Of a stretch of DNA of 64,000 bases, positions 43,633 to 51,942 are shown in pieces. The stretch is from assembly GCF_000146285.1 (NCBI RefSeq), contig NZ_GL385912.1:1158336-1222335 (forward strand), written 5' to 3'. This DNA is from Mobiluncus curtisii subsp. curtisii ATCC 35241 (lineage in GTDB: Bacteria; Actinomycetota; Actinomycetes; Actinomycetales; Actinomycetaceae). The position numbers and the translations under genes were made by a program. The notes below the pieces were generated by a model. The model was not told the origin of the DNA. It saw nothing but the letters and a program-made list of their open reading frames with translations, and ran no database searches. Each line of letters opens with the position of its first letter. The stretch's first letter is position 1.

Positions 43633-43803
43633 TATTTCCACTCTTAATCCACGAGCACCCCGAAATCCACCAACGAACAGCCCTTAAATTTCTCAAAAAC
43701 CGAGGATAAAGCCTATTTACGCGGCTCGGAGTGCCTGATATGGCACAGCGCAGAGAATTAATCGAACGCCAAAACTAGGGGAAAATTTTGGGGGTAAATT
43801 GGC

Positions 43804-44532
43804 ATGGTGAGACTTTTTGTGGTGCTGACAGCGGCGGGGTCGGGCACTCGACTCGGCTGCGGCATGCCCAAAGCACTGGTTCCGGTAGCGGGTCGCCCGC
43901 TGCTGGAATGGGCTTTAAAAGGTCTGCCCAGCTGTGATTTTGTGGTTGTCAACGCCCCGTCGGCACAGCTCGACCGTTTTCAATCGGTGGTTTCCGGTTT
44001 CGACTTCCCCACTTTGGTCATCCCCGGCGGTTCTTCACGACAAGGTTCCGTCGCAGCAGCCCTGCGCGCACTGATAAATGCGGTGGGCCCAGCACGAGAC
44101 GATGACCTGGTCCTGGTTCACGACGCAGCCCGCCCTTTCACACCCTCCACCGTGTTTGACCGCGTGGTGGCAGCTTTGCGAGACGGCCACCGAGCCGTGG
44201 TTCCTGCCCTGGCAGTCACCGACACAATCAAGGTCGTAGCTCCGCGGACCCGTCCCGACGAGCCTGTCGAGATCGTCACTACCACCCCAAACCGCGCGAC
44301 TTTGCGCGCAGTCCAAACACCCCAGGGCTTTTACCTGCATGAGTTGGCTGCGCTACACGAGCGGTTTGCCGAGCGGGCGATTGCGGAGTCCACCGCGTTT
44401 TCCGACGATGCGGCGCTGTATGAAGCCGCGAATCAACCTGTCGTGACCGTAGTTGGCGATTACGCCGCCTACAAAATCACCACCCCCGCCGATTTGACCC
44501 TCGCCGAATTCCAGCACTCCCCGCACCGCTGA
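43804..44532 (+). CDS. ispD: 2-C-methyl-D-erythritol 4-phosphate cytidylyltransferase
   Basis: 242-residue IspD, third step of the non-mevalonate isoprenoid pathway (methylerythritol phosphate plus CTP gives CDP-methylerythritol). The nucleotide-binding motif is LTAAGSGTRLGCGMPKALVPV; the HDAARPFTP loop, VPALAVTDTIK, QTPQGFYLHEL and the C-terminal KITTPADL are all present. ATG 43804 follows GGGGG. It stands alone rather than next to ispF (10002-10487). Confidence 0.95.
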   Translation: MVRLFVVLTAAGSGTRLGCGMPKALVPVAGRPLLEWALKGLPSCDFVVVNAPSAQLDRFQSVVSGFDFPTLVIPGGSSRQGSVAAALRALINAVGPARDDDLVLVHDAARPFTPSTVFDRVVAALRDGHRAVVPALAVTDTIKVVAPRTRPDEPVEIVTTTPNRATLRAVQTPQGFYLHELAALHERFAERAIAESTAFSDDAALYEAANQPVVTVVGDYAAYKITTPADLTLAEFQHSPHR

Positions 44533-44637
44533 CGTCCCCACTCCTAAGCAACGAACACCCTGGATAACACGAGAAACTTAACCAATCCCGGAGATAAAAC
44601 CGGTAGGTTAACAGTAAAGTCGGCAAAGGGGAAAGAC

Positions 44638-44766
44638 ATGCCAAAACCAGGCGGACCCAACCAAAAACCAACTTGGTGTATGGGGGCGCGATGGCAGCGC
44701 GAAGCGCACGAGCCATCGCGGGCCGGGCGCGAAGGCGTCAAAAAACGGTCCGGGGGACCGTTTTAG
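44638..44766 (+). pseudogene. Truncated duplicate of the 5' end of the downstream MFS gene
   Basis: A 42-codon ORF starting MPKPGGPNQKPTWCM. Both its first 15 codons and its Shine-Dalgarno region parallel those of the intact gene at 44792 (MVKEGGFVQKLTWCM; AAAGGGGAAAGACATG versus GAAAGGGAAAACAATG). After the shared TGGTGTATG the sequence turns into GC-rich repeat DNA ending in a hairpin, and the ORF stops at TAG 44766. It looks like a duplication of the gene start with repeat DNA joined to it. Whether the short peptide is made is unknown. Confidence 0.65.
44742..44764. repeat. Hairpin related to the 149-bp repeat hairpin
   Basis: AAAACGGTCC / GGG / GGACCGTTTT is a perfect 10-bp stem. The hairpins at 8742-8764 and 8891-8913 read AAAACAGTCC / ACA / GGACTGTTT: same layout with a compensatory G-C to A-T change in the stem. 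Confidence 0.7.
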
Positions 44767-44791
44767 TCGAAGCTCTTTGAAAGGGAAAACA

Positions 44792-46339
44792 ATGGTAAAA
44801 GAAGGCGGATTCGTCCAAAAGTTAACTTGGTGTATGTGGGACGCCGGCGGCGCCTCCGTTAACGCGGTCGCGACCACTTTCGTGTTCACGGTGTACCTGA
44901 CCGGGGCCGCTTTTGGCAACCAAACCGCCTCTTCACAGGCTGTCTCAACCGGCATGACCATCGCGGGGATTATCGTGGCGTTGACCGCCCCTATCACCGG
45001 GCAGCGCGCGGATCGGCGCGGCAAAGGAACATTCTGGCTGGGAGTGTTTTCGGCAATCATCATCGTTTGCTTGGCAGCGATGTTCTTTGTAGCTCCGCAC
45101 CCGAACTTTCTGTGGCTGGGTGTGGGCCTGCTGGCGCTGATGACCATGTTCTTCGAGTTCGCCACCGTGAACTATTACGCCATGCTGACCCGGATTTCCA
45201 ACGCCGACAACATCGGAAAAATCAGCGGCATCGGCTGGGCGAGCGGGTATTTCGGCGGGATCGTCCTGTTGATGTTCCTGAATTTCGGGTTTATCTCGGA
45301 AAATAACTTCACCGGCTTGGATACCTCGAACGGCATGGGGGTGCGGGTCGCGATGCTGGTAGCCGCCGCATGGTCGCTGATTTTCTTTGTGCCGGTGCTG
45401 TTCACCGTGCGCGGGCGAGTCGTACCGGGTAGCGAAAACCTGCCTCACGAGTCCATTTTCACCTCCTACAAAAAGCTGTTCCAAACTATCGCCTGGTTGT
45501 TTCGCAACGCCCCGAACGTGCTGTACTTCCTGATTGCCTCCGCGATTTTCCGCGATGGACTGTCCGGCGTCTTTACCTTCGGCGGCATCATCGCCGCGGT
45601 GACCTTCGGTTTCTCTGCGGGGGAAGTCATTATTTTCGCAGTCGTCGCCAACGTCGCGGCGGGTATCGCCACGACGTTGATGGGTTTCTTTGACGACAAA
45701 ATCGGTCCCAAGAAAGTCATGATTTTCTCCCTCATCATGCTGGTAGCCTGCTGTTTGGGGGTTTTCGCCCTGCACGCCCAAGGCAAAATCATCATGTGGA
45801 CGATTGGGCTGTTCATGACGTTGTGGGTTGGTCCGGCGCAGTCCGCGTCGCGTTCTTTCTTGGCGCGACGCATTCCCGAGGGTCACGAGGGCGAGGTGTT
45901 TGGGCTCTACCAGATGACGGGGCGTTCGGTGACGTGGCTGGCTCCCCTAATGTTTACCCTGTTCATCAGCTTGGGTCAGCAGTTTACCCCGTTTATCCCG
46001 CCCGCTTTGCTGTCCGTGACTACGGGTCCGGGCGGTCCGATGATGGCGATTCATGCGCAGGCTCAGTACTGGGGCATCCTCGGGATTGGGCTGGTGCTGC
46101 TGCTGGGGTTGTTGATGTTGCTGCCGGTGCGTGAGGACCACACCGTCCTCAAGCGGGCGCCTCAAGAAGCGCCGGAGGTTTCCGTTCCTGCTGCGGTTTC
46201 GGGCGACTCCACAAGTCTGGAGGGGGACGTTTCCGTGACGGTTTCGCCCTCCGGATTCGGTCAGCCGGTGGAACTCCCGGTGGAAACTCCCCCACCCAGC
46301 ACGCCAGACCCCACACAAACCCCCGGAGGTGCCCAATGA
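44792..46339 (+). CDS. Atg22/UMF1-like MFS transporter
   Basis: 515 residues with about twelve transmembrane helices. The N-terminus WCMWDAGGASVNAVATTFVFTVYL and the later GIGWASGYFGG and GRSVTWLAPLMF blocks match the UMF1/Atg22-type major facilitator family, which is linked to export of amino acids or other solutes. The C-terminal ~55 residues are a Pro/Ser-rich cytoplasmic tail. ATG 44792 with GAAAGGG upstream; an upstream TTG in frame is less likely. Its stop overlaps the following lipoprotein gene by 4 nt. A truncated copy of its first codons lies just upstream. Confidence 0.87.
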   Translation: MVKEGGFVQKLTWCMWDAGGASVNAVATTFVFTVYLTGAAFGNQTASSQAVSTGMTIAGIIVALTAPITGQRADRRGKGTFWLGVFSAIIIVCLAAMFFVAPHPNFLWLGVGLLALMTMFFEFATVNYYAMLTRISNADNIGKISGIGWASGYFGGIVLLMFLNFGFISENNFTGLDTSNGMGVRVAMLVAAAWSLIFFVPVLFTVRGRVVPGSENLPHESIFTSYKKLFQTIAWLFRNAPNVLYFLIASAIFRDGLSGVFTFGGIIAAVTFGFSAGEVIIFAVVANVAAGIATTLMGFFDDKIGPKKVMIFSLIMLVACCLGVFALHAQGKIIMWTIGLFMTLWVGPAQSASRSFLARRIPEGHEGEVFGLYQMTGRSVTWLAPLMFTLFISLGQQFTPFIPPALLSVTTGPGGPMMAIHAQAQYWGILGIGLVLLLGLLMLLPVREDHTVLKRAPQEAPEVSVPAAVSGDSTSLEGDVSVTVSPSGFGQPVELPVETPPPSTPDPTQTPGGAQ

Positions 46340-47058
46340 AACGCCGACTTATCTCCCTAGTTGCCGCGGTCGGTCTGGTGGCGTTGAGCTTGACTGGTTG
46401 TGCCTCAGATCAAAGCAAAGTGGACGCGATACCGGCGCCCGGTTCTCCTGGCATCGGCGCGACGGCTGCCATTTTCGCTGACCTGAAACTGGCGGGGCAC
46501 TCGCTCACACCGTTTAACGAGGACGAATCCACCCAGTTGCGTCAACAGGTCGACCTGGCGGGGGACCTGGTGCGCGAACTGAAAAATCCCAACAGACTGA
46601 AGTTTGCGCCCGCTGGTTCCGGCTGCCAAGCCATGATGCGCAATTCTTTCAATCTTCCGATGCTGCACTGGTCCTCTCTGGCGGCCCCAGCGTCTGACGG
46701 GCAGGCGGCAGCTCAAGTATTCCTGGCGCCCTCCGAGCAGGACGTGCAGTCGATGATTGATGACCTCAACACCATGGTCAGGGACTGCGAAGAAGTGACC
46801 GTGAGCGCCCCGACCGGCACTGTAAAGATGACTATAAAAGCGAACGACCCTGCCGTGTCTTGCCCCGCCGGATACCGCCAAACCGTGACAAGTAACCAGG
46901 TAAGCCAGACTTTGGACGTGTGCTACGTCCCGCAGGGTAACGCGGTTTTGGCACTGTCCCTGGTGGATTCCACGGACACCGCTCCGGATATAGCGCAGGA
47001 TTTCCAGGATTTCTCGTCGCGTTTCTATGCGCGGCTCGCCCCGCTGTACACCGAGTAG
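46336..47058 (+). CDS. Putative lipoprotein
   Basis: 240 residues with a lipoprotein signal peptide: basic start KRR, hydrophobic core, and lipobox LTGC with Cys22. The mature part has no family I recognise; it contains four further cysteines (SGCQAM, VRDCEE, VSCPAG, LDVCYV) that could form two disulfides. Translationally coupled (ATGA) to the Atg22-like transporter, so it may be an external accessory of that transporter (inference). Confidence 0.75.
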   Translation: MKRRLISLVAAVGLVALSLTGCASDQSKVDAIPAPGSPGIGATAAIFADLKLAGHSLTPFNEDESTQLRQQVDLAGDLVRELKNPNRLKFAPAGSGCQAMMRNSFNLPMLHWSSLAAPASDGQAAAQVFLAPSEQDVQSMIDDLNTMVRDCEEVTVSAPTGTVKMTIKANDPAVSCPAGYRQTVTSNQVSQTLDVCYVPQGNAVLALSLVDSTDTAPDIAQDFQDFSSRFYARLAPLYTE

Positions 47059-47185
47059 AGTCCCCCGCCCCTGCACGAGTTCCGCTGCCCCCACCTTTTG
47101 CACGCTACCCGGTCCCCTGCGTGCCATATCTGTGGCGTTGCCTCCTGAGCCGTTTCAGTCGGTCAGCGGGCATTCCGCCGAGGAA

Positions 47186-47191
47186 TATACT
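47186..47191 (+). promoter_or_regulatory. -10 element of a leaderless transcript
   Basis: TATACT ends 6 nt before ATG 47198. Confidence 0.5.
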
Positions 47192-47197
47192 GGCAAT

Positions 47198-48574
47198 ATG
47201 TCGTCAGTTCGCAAATCTAAGGCTCCTGGTCCTCGCCAGCCTGACAGTATCCTGGCTTCTCCCGATCCTGCCATGATTGATGCCGCCCGCACCGAGCCGG
47301 GCGGCATTCCCATTCCGGTTGAGGATTTGCCCTTGACTGCGCTGCGTCCTGCCGCCCAAGCGGCTTTCACCGGCTACACCAGTCACGACCCGGAATACCG
47401 CCGCATCAAGTTTGCCCTGTTCGTAGCGGGTTTCGTGACGTTCGCGCAGATTTATGAGGTGCAGGTGCTGCTGCCGGACATCTCGAAGTTTTTCTCGATT
47501 TCCCCGGTCACAGCGTCGCTGGCGCTGTCGTTGACGACCTTGGCGCTGGCAATTTCGATGTTCTTTATCGGACCGTCCTCGGAGCGTTTGGGGCGCCGCC
47601 CGATTATTTTGATTTCCCTGTTCGTGGCTTCCCTCCTGGGTATCGTCTTGGGGTTTACCCCGAACTGGGGGTTGCTGATGGTGGGGCGTTTTGTGCAAGG
47701 CATGGCTTTGGCAGGTTTGCCCGCGGTGGCGACGGCTTACCTGGCTGAGGAAATCTGTCCGGCTGAGCTGCCCAAGGCAGCCGGTTCTTACGTGGCGGGA
47801 ACCGCGATTGGTGGCATGTTGGGCAGGATTCTCTCCGGGTTTTTGTCTCACCTGGTGGGGTGGGATATGACCATCACTGTCCTGGGGTGCATCGGCGTGG
47901 TCGGCACGCTGCTGGTGTGGCTACTTTTGCCTCAGCAGGAGGGTTTCTCTAAAGCTGAGCCGGGGTTGAAAGCCCTGCTGCAACACACTAAGGATGTCTT
48001 GACCGAACCTGGTTTGGTGCTGCTGTTCGTCGTCGCCGGCACCGCCCTGGGCGCTTATCAAAGCATCCTCAACATGATGCCTTACCGTTTGACCGGCGCG
48101 CCTTACTTCCTGGCGACCTGGATTGTTTCCCTGATTTTCCTGGTCAATCTGTTTGGTTCGGTCGCGGCTTCTACGGCAGGTAGCCTGGCTTCGCGTTTCG
48201 GCAGGCGGGCAGTAGTTCCGCTCGCCGGCATCATCTATCTGGTGGGGATTTTGATGATGTTAGCCAGACCGTTGTGGGCGATTTTTGCGGGTCTGGTGGT
48301 GTTTACCATTGGATTCTTTGGGGTTCATTCCGTCGCGACCGGCTGGGTCACGGCTCGGGCAGTGTCCGGGGTCGGAGCCACCGGTCAGGCTTCGTCAGCC
48401 TACTCGATTGTGTACTATGCCGGTGGCTCGATTTTCGGCACGTTGGCAGGTTTTGGCTGGACTGCCTTGGGTTGGTCGGGAGTGGTGGCAATTTCTGGAT
48501 CACTGGCAGTGGTGGTCATCGTCTTGGCGTTGATTCTGCGCCACATCAAACCGCTGTCCGCTTCTGGTTACTGA
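47198..48574 (+). CDS. MFS transporter, YnfM/DHA1-like
   Basis: 458 residues: a disordered N-terminal ~60 residues, then twelve transmembrane helices. The A-motif-like GPSSERLGRRPIILIS between helices 2 and 3, and RFVQGMALAGLPAVATAYLAEE, are typical of the drug:H+ antiporter 1 group (YnfM-like). Substrate unknown. ATG 47198 is supported by a leaderless -10 (TATACT) and by the start of conserved sequence; the open frame upstream is not coding-like. Independent of the preceding lipoprotein gene. Confidence 0.88.
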   Translation: MSSVRKSKAPGPRQPDSILASPDPAMIDAARTEPGGIPIPVEDLPLTALRPAAQAAFTGYTSHDPEYRRIKFALFVAGFVTFAQIYEVQVLLPDISKFFSISPVTASLALSLTTLALAISMFFIGPSSERLGRRPIILISLFVASLLGIVLGFTPNWGLLMVGRFVQGMALAGLPAVATAYLAEEICPAELPKAAGSYVAGTAIGGMLGRILSGFLSHLVGWDMTITVLGCIGVVGTLLVWLLLPQQEGFSKAEPGLKALLQHTKDVLTEPGLVLLFVVAGTALGAYQSILNMMPYRLTGAPYFLATWIVSLIFLVNLFGSVAASTAGSLASRFGRRAVVPLAGIIYLVGILMMLARPLWAIFAGLVVFTIGFFGVHSVATGWVTARAVSGVGATGQASSAYSIVYYAGGSIFGTLAGFGWTALGWSGVVAISGSLAVVVIVLALILRHIKPLSASGY

Positions 48575-48622
48575 GCCGAGTTCCGCATTACCGCAGCGTT
48601 TCTGGGGTTTCTCACCATAAAG

Positions 48623-49105
48623 CTACACGTGGATGTGCCCAATAAAATGCAGCATCTGGTGTGCAGCGGTGTCTTTCAAGGTGTAGCGCATCAAGCGCCC
48701 GTCGCGATCGGCGCTAACCCAACCTTCGTCACGCAAGACCCGCAGCGCTTGTGAGGCTGCCGTCTGGGTAATCCCCGCCGCGTTAGCTAAATCCTGGACG
48801 CAAGAACCGGGATAAATATGCATATAGGACAGCAGTTTCAGCCGGGTTAGGTCGGCGAGCAATTCGAAGCGAGGCGCCCAGGTGTTCGCAATCTCATCGA
48901 TGTCTACCGGCTGCATGGGGGAGTGCGCCGGTCGACCATGGCGGGTCTGGTTTTCGTCGTGAGTTTCCTCGGATGCATGAGGTTTTCCGCTTTCGTGGGG
49001 CGGCAGCTCCGTCTCCGTCGCGCACCGGCATCCCGCACCAATTCCGTGAGGATGCGCCAAGATTTCACGCAGGGCACGTATCTCGGCGGCGGGCAGCTTG
49101 CTCAT
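48623..49105 (-). CDS. ArsR-family metalloregulator with Cys/His-rich N-terminus
   Basis: 160 residues. The C-terminal winged HTH (about 75-150) has the ArsR pattern: LLADLTRLKLLSYM, then CVQDLANAAGITQTAASQALRVLRDEGWVSADRDGRLMRYTL. The N-terminal extension is unusual: CRC, and eight or more histidines between residues 18 and 62, a likely metal-binding region. The ELLADLTRLKLL helix lacks the classical CVCD site. It ends HFIGHIHV, also His-rich. It is divergent from a peptide/nickel-type ABC importer, which it probably represses in a metal-dependent way (inference). Confidence 0.85.
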   Translation of the reverse strand: MSKLPAAEIRALREILAHPHGIGAGCRCATETELPPHESGKPHASEETHDENQTRHGRPAHSPMQPVDIDEIANTWAPRFELLADLTRLKLLSYMHIYPGSCVQDLANAAGITQTAASQALRVLRDEGWVSADRDGRLMRYTLKDTAAHQMLHFIGHIHV

Positions 49106-49300
49106 GACTGTTTCCTTCCTTGCATCTCTCCAATTGTGACATTATCCATCTGATTTTGGCGCGTTATCTCTGGATTTCCTTGCTACCGAGAGAATTGCCG
49201 CAATACTGACCGCATGGTAATATCTTTGCGAACTGACATATGTCTATGTGGACATTATTAACCCTGCATGAAAGCAATACGTTACACACAAGGAGCAGCT
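49106..49300. promoter_or_regulatory. Divergent control region between ArsR-type regulator and ABC importer
   Basis: Contains the palindrome GACATATGTC (49235-49244) and two copies of GACATTAT (about 49137 and 49251), one near each gene start. These are reasonable candidates for ArsR operators, but none matches a known consensus exactly. Confidence 0.35.
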
Positions 49301-50941
49301 ATGTCTCACCCCTGCCACCCTGGCAAATTCAACTTAAAGACCCTTGCTGTCAGCGGCGCTGCCGTGGCGCTAGCTTTGAGCCTCAGCGCTTGTCAAGGAG
49401 GTACCTCCCCGAAAGGCTCCGCTGGCGCCGGCAAATCCGCAGCCGCCGATGAAATCACCCTGGCGGACGCTTTTGAACTGGGAGGATACAACCCCACCAA
49501 CGGCTATGCCGAACTCGGTGTCTCCCCCATGTATGAAGGTCTGCTGGGGCTGGAAAGCAAAGACCCGCATAAACTACCGGAGCTGCGTCCAGTCCTGGCG
49601 ACTGCGATGCCGACCTCTAACGCAGATAAAACCGAGTGGACCGTGGAAGTCCGCGACGGAGTGAAATTCTCGGACGGCAGCGATTTTGATGCGCAAGACG
49701 TGGTGGCTAATTACAAAGAAGTGATGAATCCCGACACGGCTTCGGAAATCGGAGCCTCTTACGAGATGGTGGACCAAATTAACGCAGACGGAAACAAGGT
49801 CACTTTCAAGCTCAAGTACCCCTACCCTGATTTTCCCTCTCGACTGCTGCTAGGACTGGCACCTGGTGAATACATGAAAGGTGGATTGGCGAGTGAATCT
49901 CCCCTAAACACCAAACCCGTAGGAACCGGACCATATGTCCTGAAAACACTCGACAGCCAGAAAGCCGTGTGGGTAGCCAACCCCAATTATTGGGGCAAGG
50001 CACCGCAGGTTAAGCAGCTGACCACTGTTTATGTTCCCGACGATGCCGCTCGCGTGGCACGGATTCGCACCAAGGAATTCGACGGTTCGATTATTCCTCC
50101 CGCTTTGGCAAACAGCCTGAAAAACCTCCCCGGTTACCAGGTGGTACGTGCGGATTCCGCTGACTGGCGCGGAATTAGTTTCCCCGGCAGCAACGCATTT
50201 TGCGCCGACCTACAGGCCCGGATTGCCATGAATGAAGCCGTGAACCGCCAGGAAATCATCAAAAAAGTACTGTTTGGGGCGGGTAAACCGGCTTCCACCC
50301 CGGTTTCTGCAGTTTACGAGGCTTACGACCCAGGAGCACAGTTTAAGTTCGACTTGGAAGGCGCCAAGAAGCGTCTGGACGCTGCCGGCTGGAAACCCGG
50401 CGCGGACGGGATTCGCGAAAAAGACGGTCAGCGTGCGGCTTTCACCCTGGCTTACAGCTCCAATGACACCGTGCGCCGTGACCTATCGGTGGCTTTCGCA
50501 GCCGCCATGAAGCCACTGGGCGTAGACGTGAAACTGGAAGGAACGACTTGGGATGCGCTGGATGGACGCCTGGACAAAGTCGGTATCTTGCTGGGTGGCG
50601 GCGACAAGCCGTACTCCATCGACACTCAGGTGTACTCGATTCTGCACACCCGCGAAGCAAATACCTCGCAGTACGATAACCCCGGCAACTACGGCTCGCC
50701 GGAAATGGATAAAATCCTGGAACAGGCACGCAAATCCGGGGATGAATCCGAACGCGTGAAGCTCTACCAGCAAGCCCAAAAGCAGTATTTGGAAGCCCCG
50801 AACCACGTGTTCCTGGCATTCTTGCAGCACACCTATGTCACCCGTGATGCCGGTTGGAAGACCGGGAATCTGACGGTAGAGCCACACTCTCACGGCGTGA
50901 ATTGGGGTCCGTGGTGGAACCTGGGGCAATGGGAGAAGTAA
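49301..50941 (+). CDS. Peptide/nickel-type ABC transporter substrate-binding lipoprotein
   Basis: 546 residues of the SBP_bac_5 (DppA/OppA/NikA) family. Lipoprotein signal with lipobox LSAC (Cys about 31). Signature EWTVEVRDGVKFSDGSDFDAQDVVANYK (about 110-140), then GTGPYVLK and NPNYWGKAP. Ligand cannot be assigned: peptides, nickel or metal chelates are all possible, and the divergent ArsR gene favours a metal or metallophore. ATG 49301 follows AAGGAG; earlier in-frame ATG 49268 would disturb the signal peptide. Overlaps the permease start by 13 nt. Confidence 0.9.
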   Translation: MSHPCHPGKFNLKTLAVSGAAVALALSLSACQGGTSPKGSAGAGKSAAADEITLADAFELGGYNPTNGYAELGVSPMYEGLLGLESKDPHKLPELRPVLATAMPTSNADKTEWTVEVRDGVKFSDGSDFDAQDVVANYKEVMNPDTASEIGASYEMVDQINADGNKVTFKLKYPYPDFPSRLLLGLAPGEYMKGGLASESPLNTKPVGTGPYVLKTLDSQKAVWVANPNYWGKAPQVKQLTTVYVPDDAARVARIRTKEFDGSIIPPALANSLKNLPGYQVVRADSADWRGISFPGSNAFCADLQARIAMNEAVNRQEIIKKVLFGAGKPASTPVSAVYEAYDPGAQFKFDLEGAKKRLDAAGWKPGADGIREKDGQRAAFTLAYSSNDTVRRDLSVAFAAAMKPLGVDVKLEGTTWDALDGRLDKVGILLGGGDKPYSIDTQVYSILHTREANTSQYDNPGNYGSPEMDKILEQARKSGDESERVKLYQQAQKQYLEAPNHVFLAFLQHTYVTRDAGWKTGNLTVEPHSHGVNWGPWWNLGQWEK

Positions 50942-51942
50942 GCACCGGAATAACTCTGCGCCTGGCGCGTCGCCACGAGCGACGCCGCCAGGTGTGGATT
51001 TTGGTACGCAACCGCCTGTTGGCGTTGCCGGTGCTGCTGGTGGCGATTTCAGTAGGTGTTTTCCTGCTCGCCGCCGTATCGCCCTTGAACCCGCTGGTGG
51101 CGTACTTGGGTGACCGCTATCAGTTCCTCAGCGCCACCCAACGGGAATCCATCGCGAAGGCGCTTAATTTGGATCAATCCTGGCACGGAGCCTGGTTGGC
51201 TTGGGCTAGTGATCTGATTCATGGCAATTTGGGTTTTTCCCGCACCTATAATCAACCCGTCGTGCAAGTCTTGGCAGAACGCTGCGAAGCCACCCTGGTG
51301 CTATCGGGGGTGGGTCTGGTCCTGGCTTTCGTGCTGAGTATCGTCTTGGGGATACTCGGGCTGCGGTGGAACTGGCTGGGACGCGTATTCCAAGCTCTCA
51401 TGCTGTTTATCCAAGCCATCCCCCCCTTTGTGTTGGCTTTGGGGGCAGTGTTATTCCTGGCTTTAGGAACCGGATGGTTCCCCGCCGGGGGGCGCACGGG
51501 TCCAGATGCCACCTCATCCTGGGAGTTGTCGTATCTAATCTTGCCTGCCAGCGTGTTGGCGTTAACCCAAATGCCGTGGATGCTGTTGACCTTGTGGGAA
51601 CGTGCCCAAGAGAATCTCCATTCCGACTGGTGGAAAGCCGGGATTCAACGCGGAATTCCGCAAAGCACCTTAATCCGCCGTTCGGTCCTGCCGCTGTCCC
51701 TGGCTCCCACCATCACCATGGTGGGGATGCGCCTGCCGGAACTGATTGTCGGAGCAGTGCTGGTCGAGGAAGTCTTTTCTTGGGGTGGACTGGCGGCAGC
51801 GCTGGTAGCTTCCGCTAAAGGACTGGATTTACCGCTGCTAACTTTTCTGACTTTGGCATCGGCAGCACTGGTAATTATCGGCAATCTGGTCGCTGATGTT
51901 TTGTATCTCTATTTCGATCCACGGGTGCGCTATGAATCTTAA
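50929..51942 (+). CDS. ABC transporter permease, DppB/NikB type
   Basis: 337 residues with about six transmembrane helices. N-terminal hydrophobic segment after RNRLLALPVLLVAIS, substrate-side loop, then the permease EAA-like loop in WWKAGIQRGIPQSTLIRRSVLPLSL, and the ending VEEVFSWGGLAAALVASAKGLDLPLL, which is typical of the DppB group. Start ATG 50929 within the end of the substrate-binding gene. Its stop overlaps the fused permease-ATPase gene by 11 nt. The partner permease half is in that fusion. Confidence 0.9.
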   Translation: MGEVSTGITLRLARRHERRRQVWILVRNRLLALPVLLVAISVGVFLLAAVSPLNPLVAYLGDRYQFLSATQRESIAKALNLDQSWHGAWLAWASDLIHGNLGFSRTYNQPVVQVLAERCEATLVLSGVGLVLAFVLSIVLGILGLRWNWLGRVFQALMLFIQAIPPFVLALGAVLFLALGTGWFPAGGRTGPDATSSWELSYLILPASVLALTQMPWMLLTLWERAQENLHSDWWKAGIQRGIPQSTLIRRSVLPLSLAPTITMVGMRLPELIVGAVLVEEVFSWGGLAAALVASAKGLDLPLLTFLTLASAALVIIGNLVADVLYLYFDPRVRYES

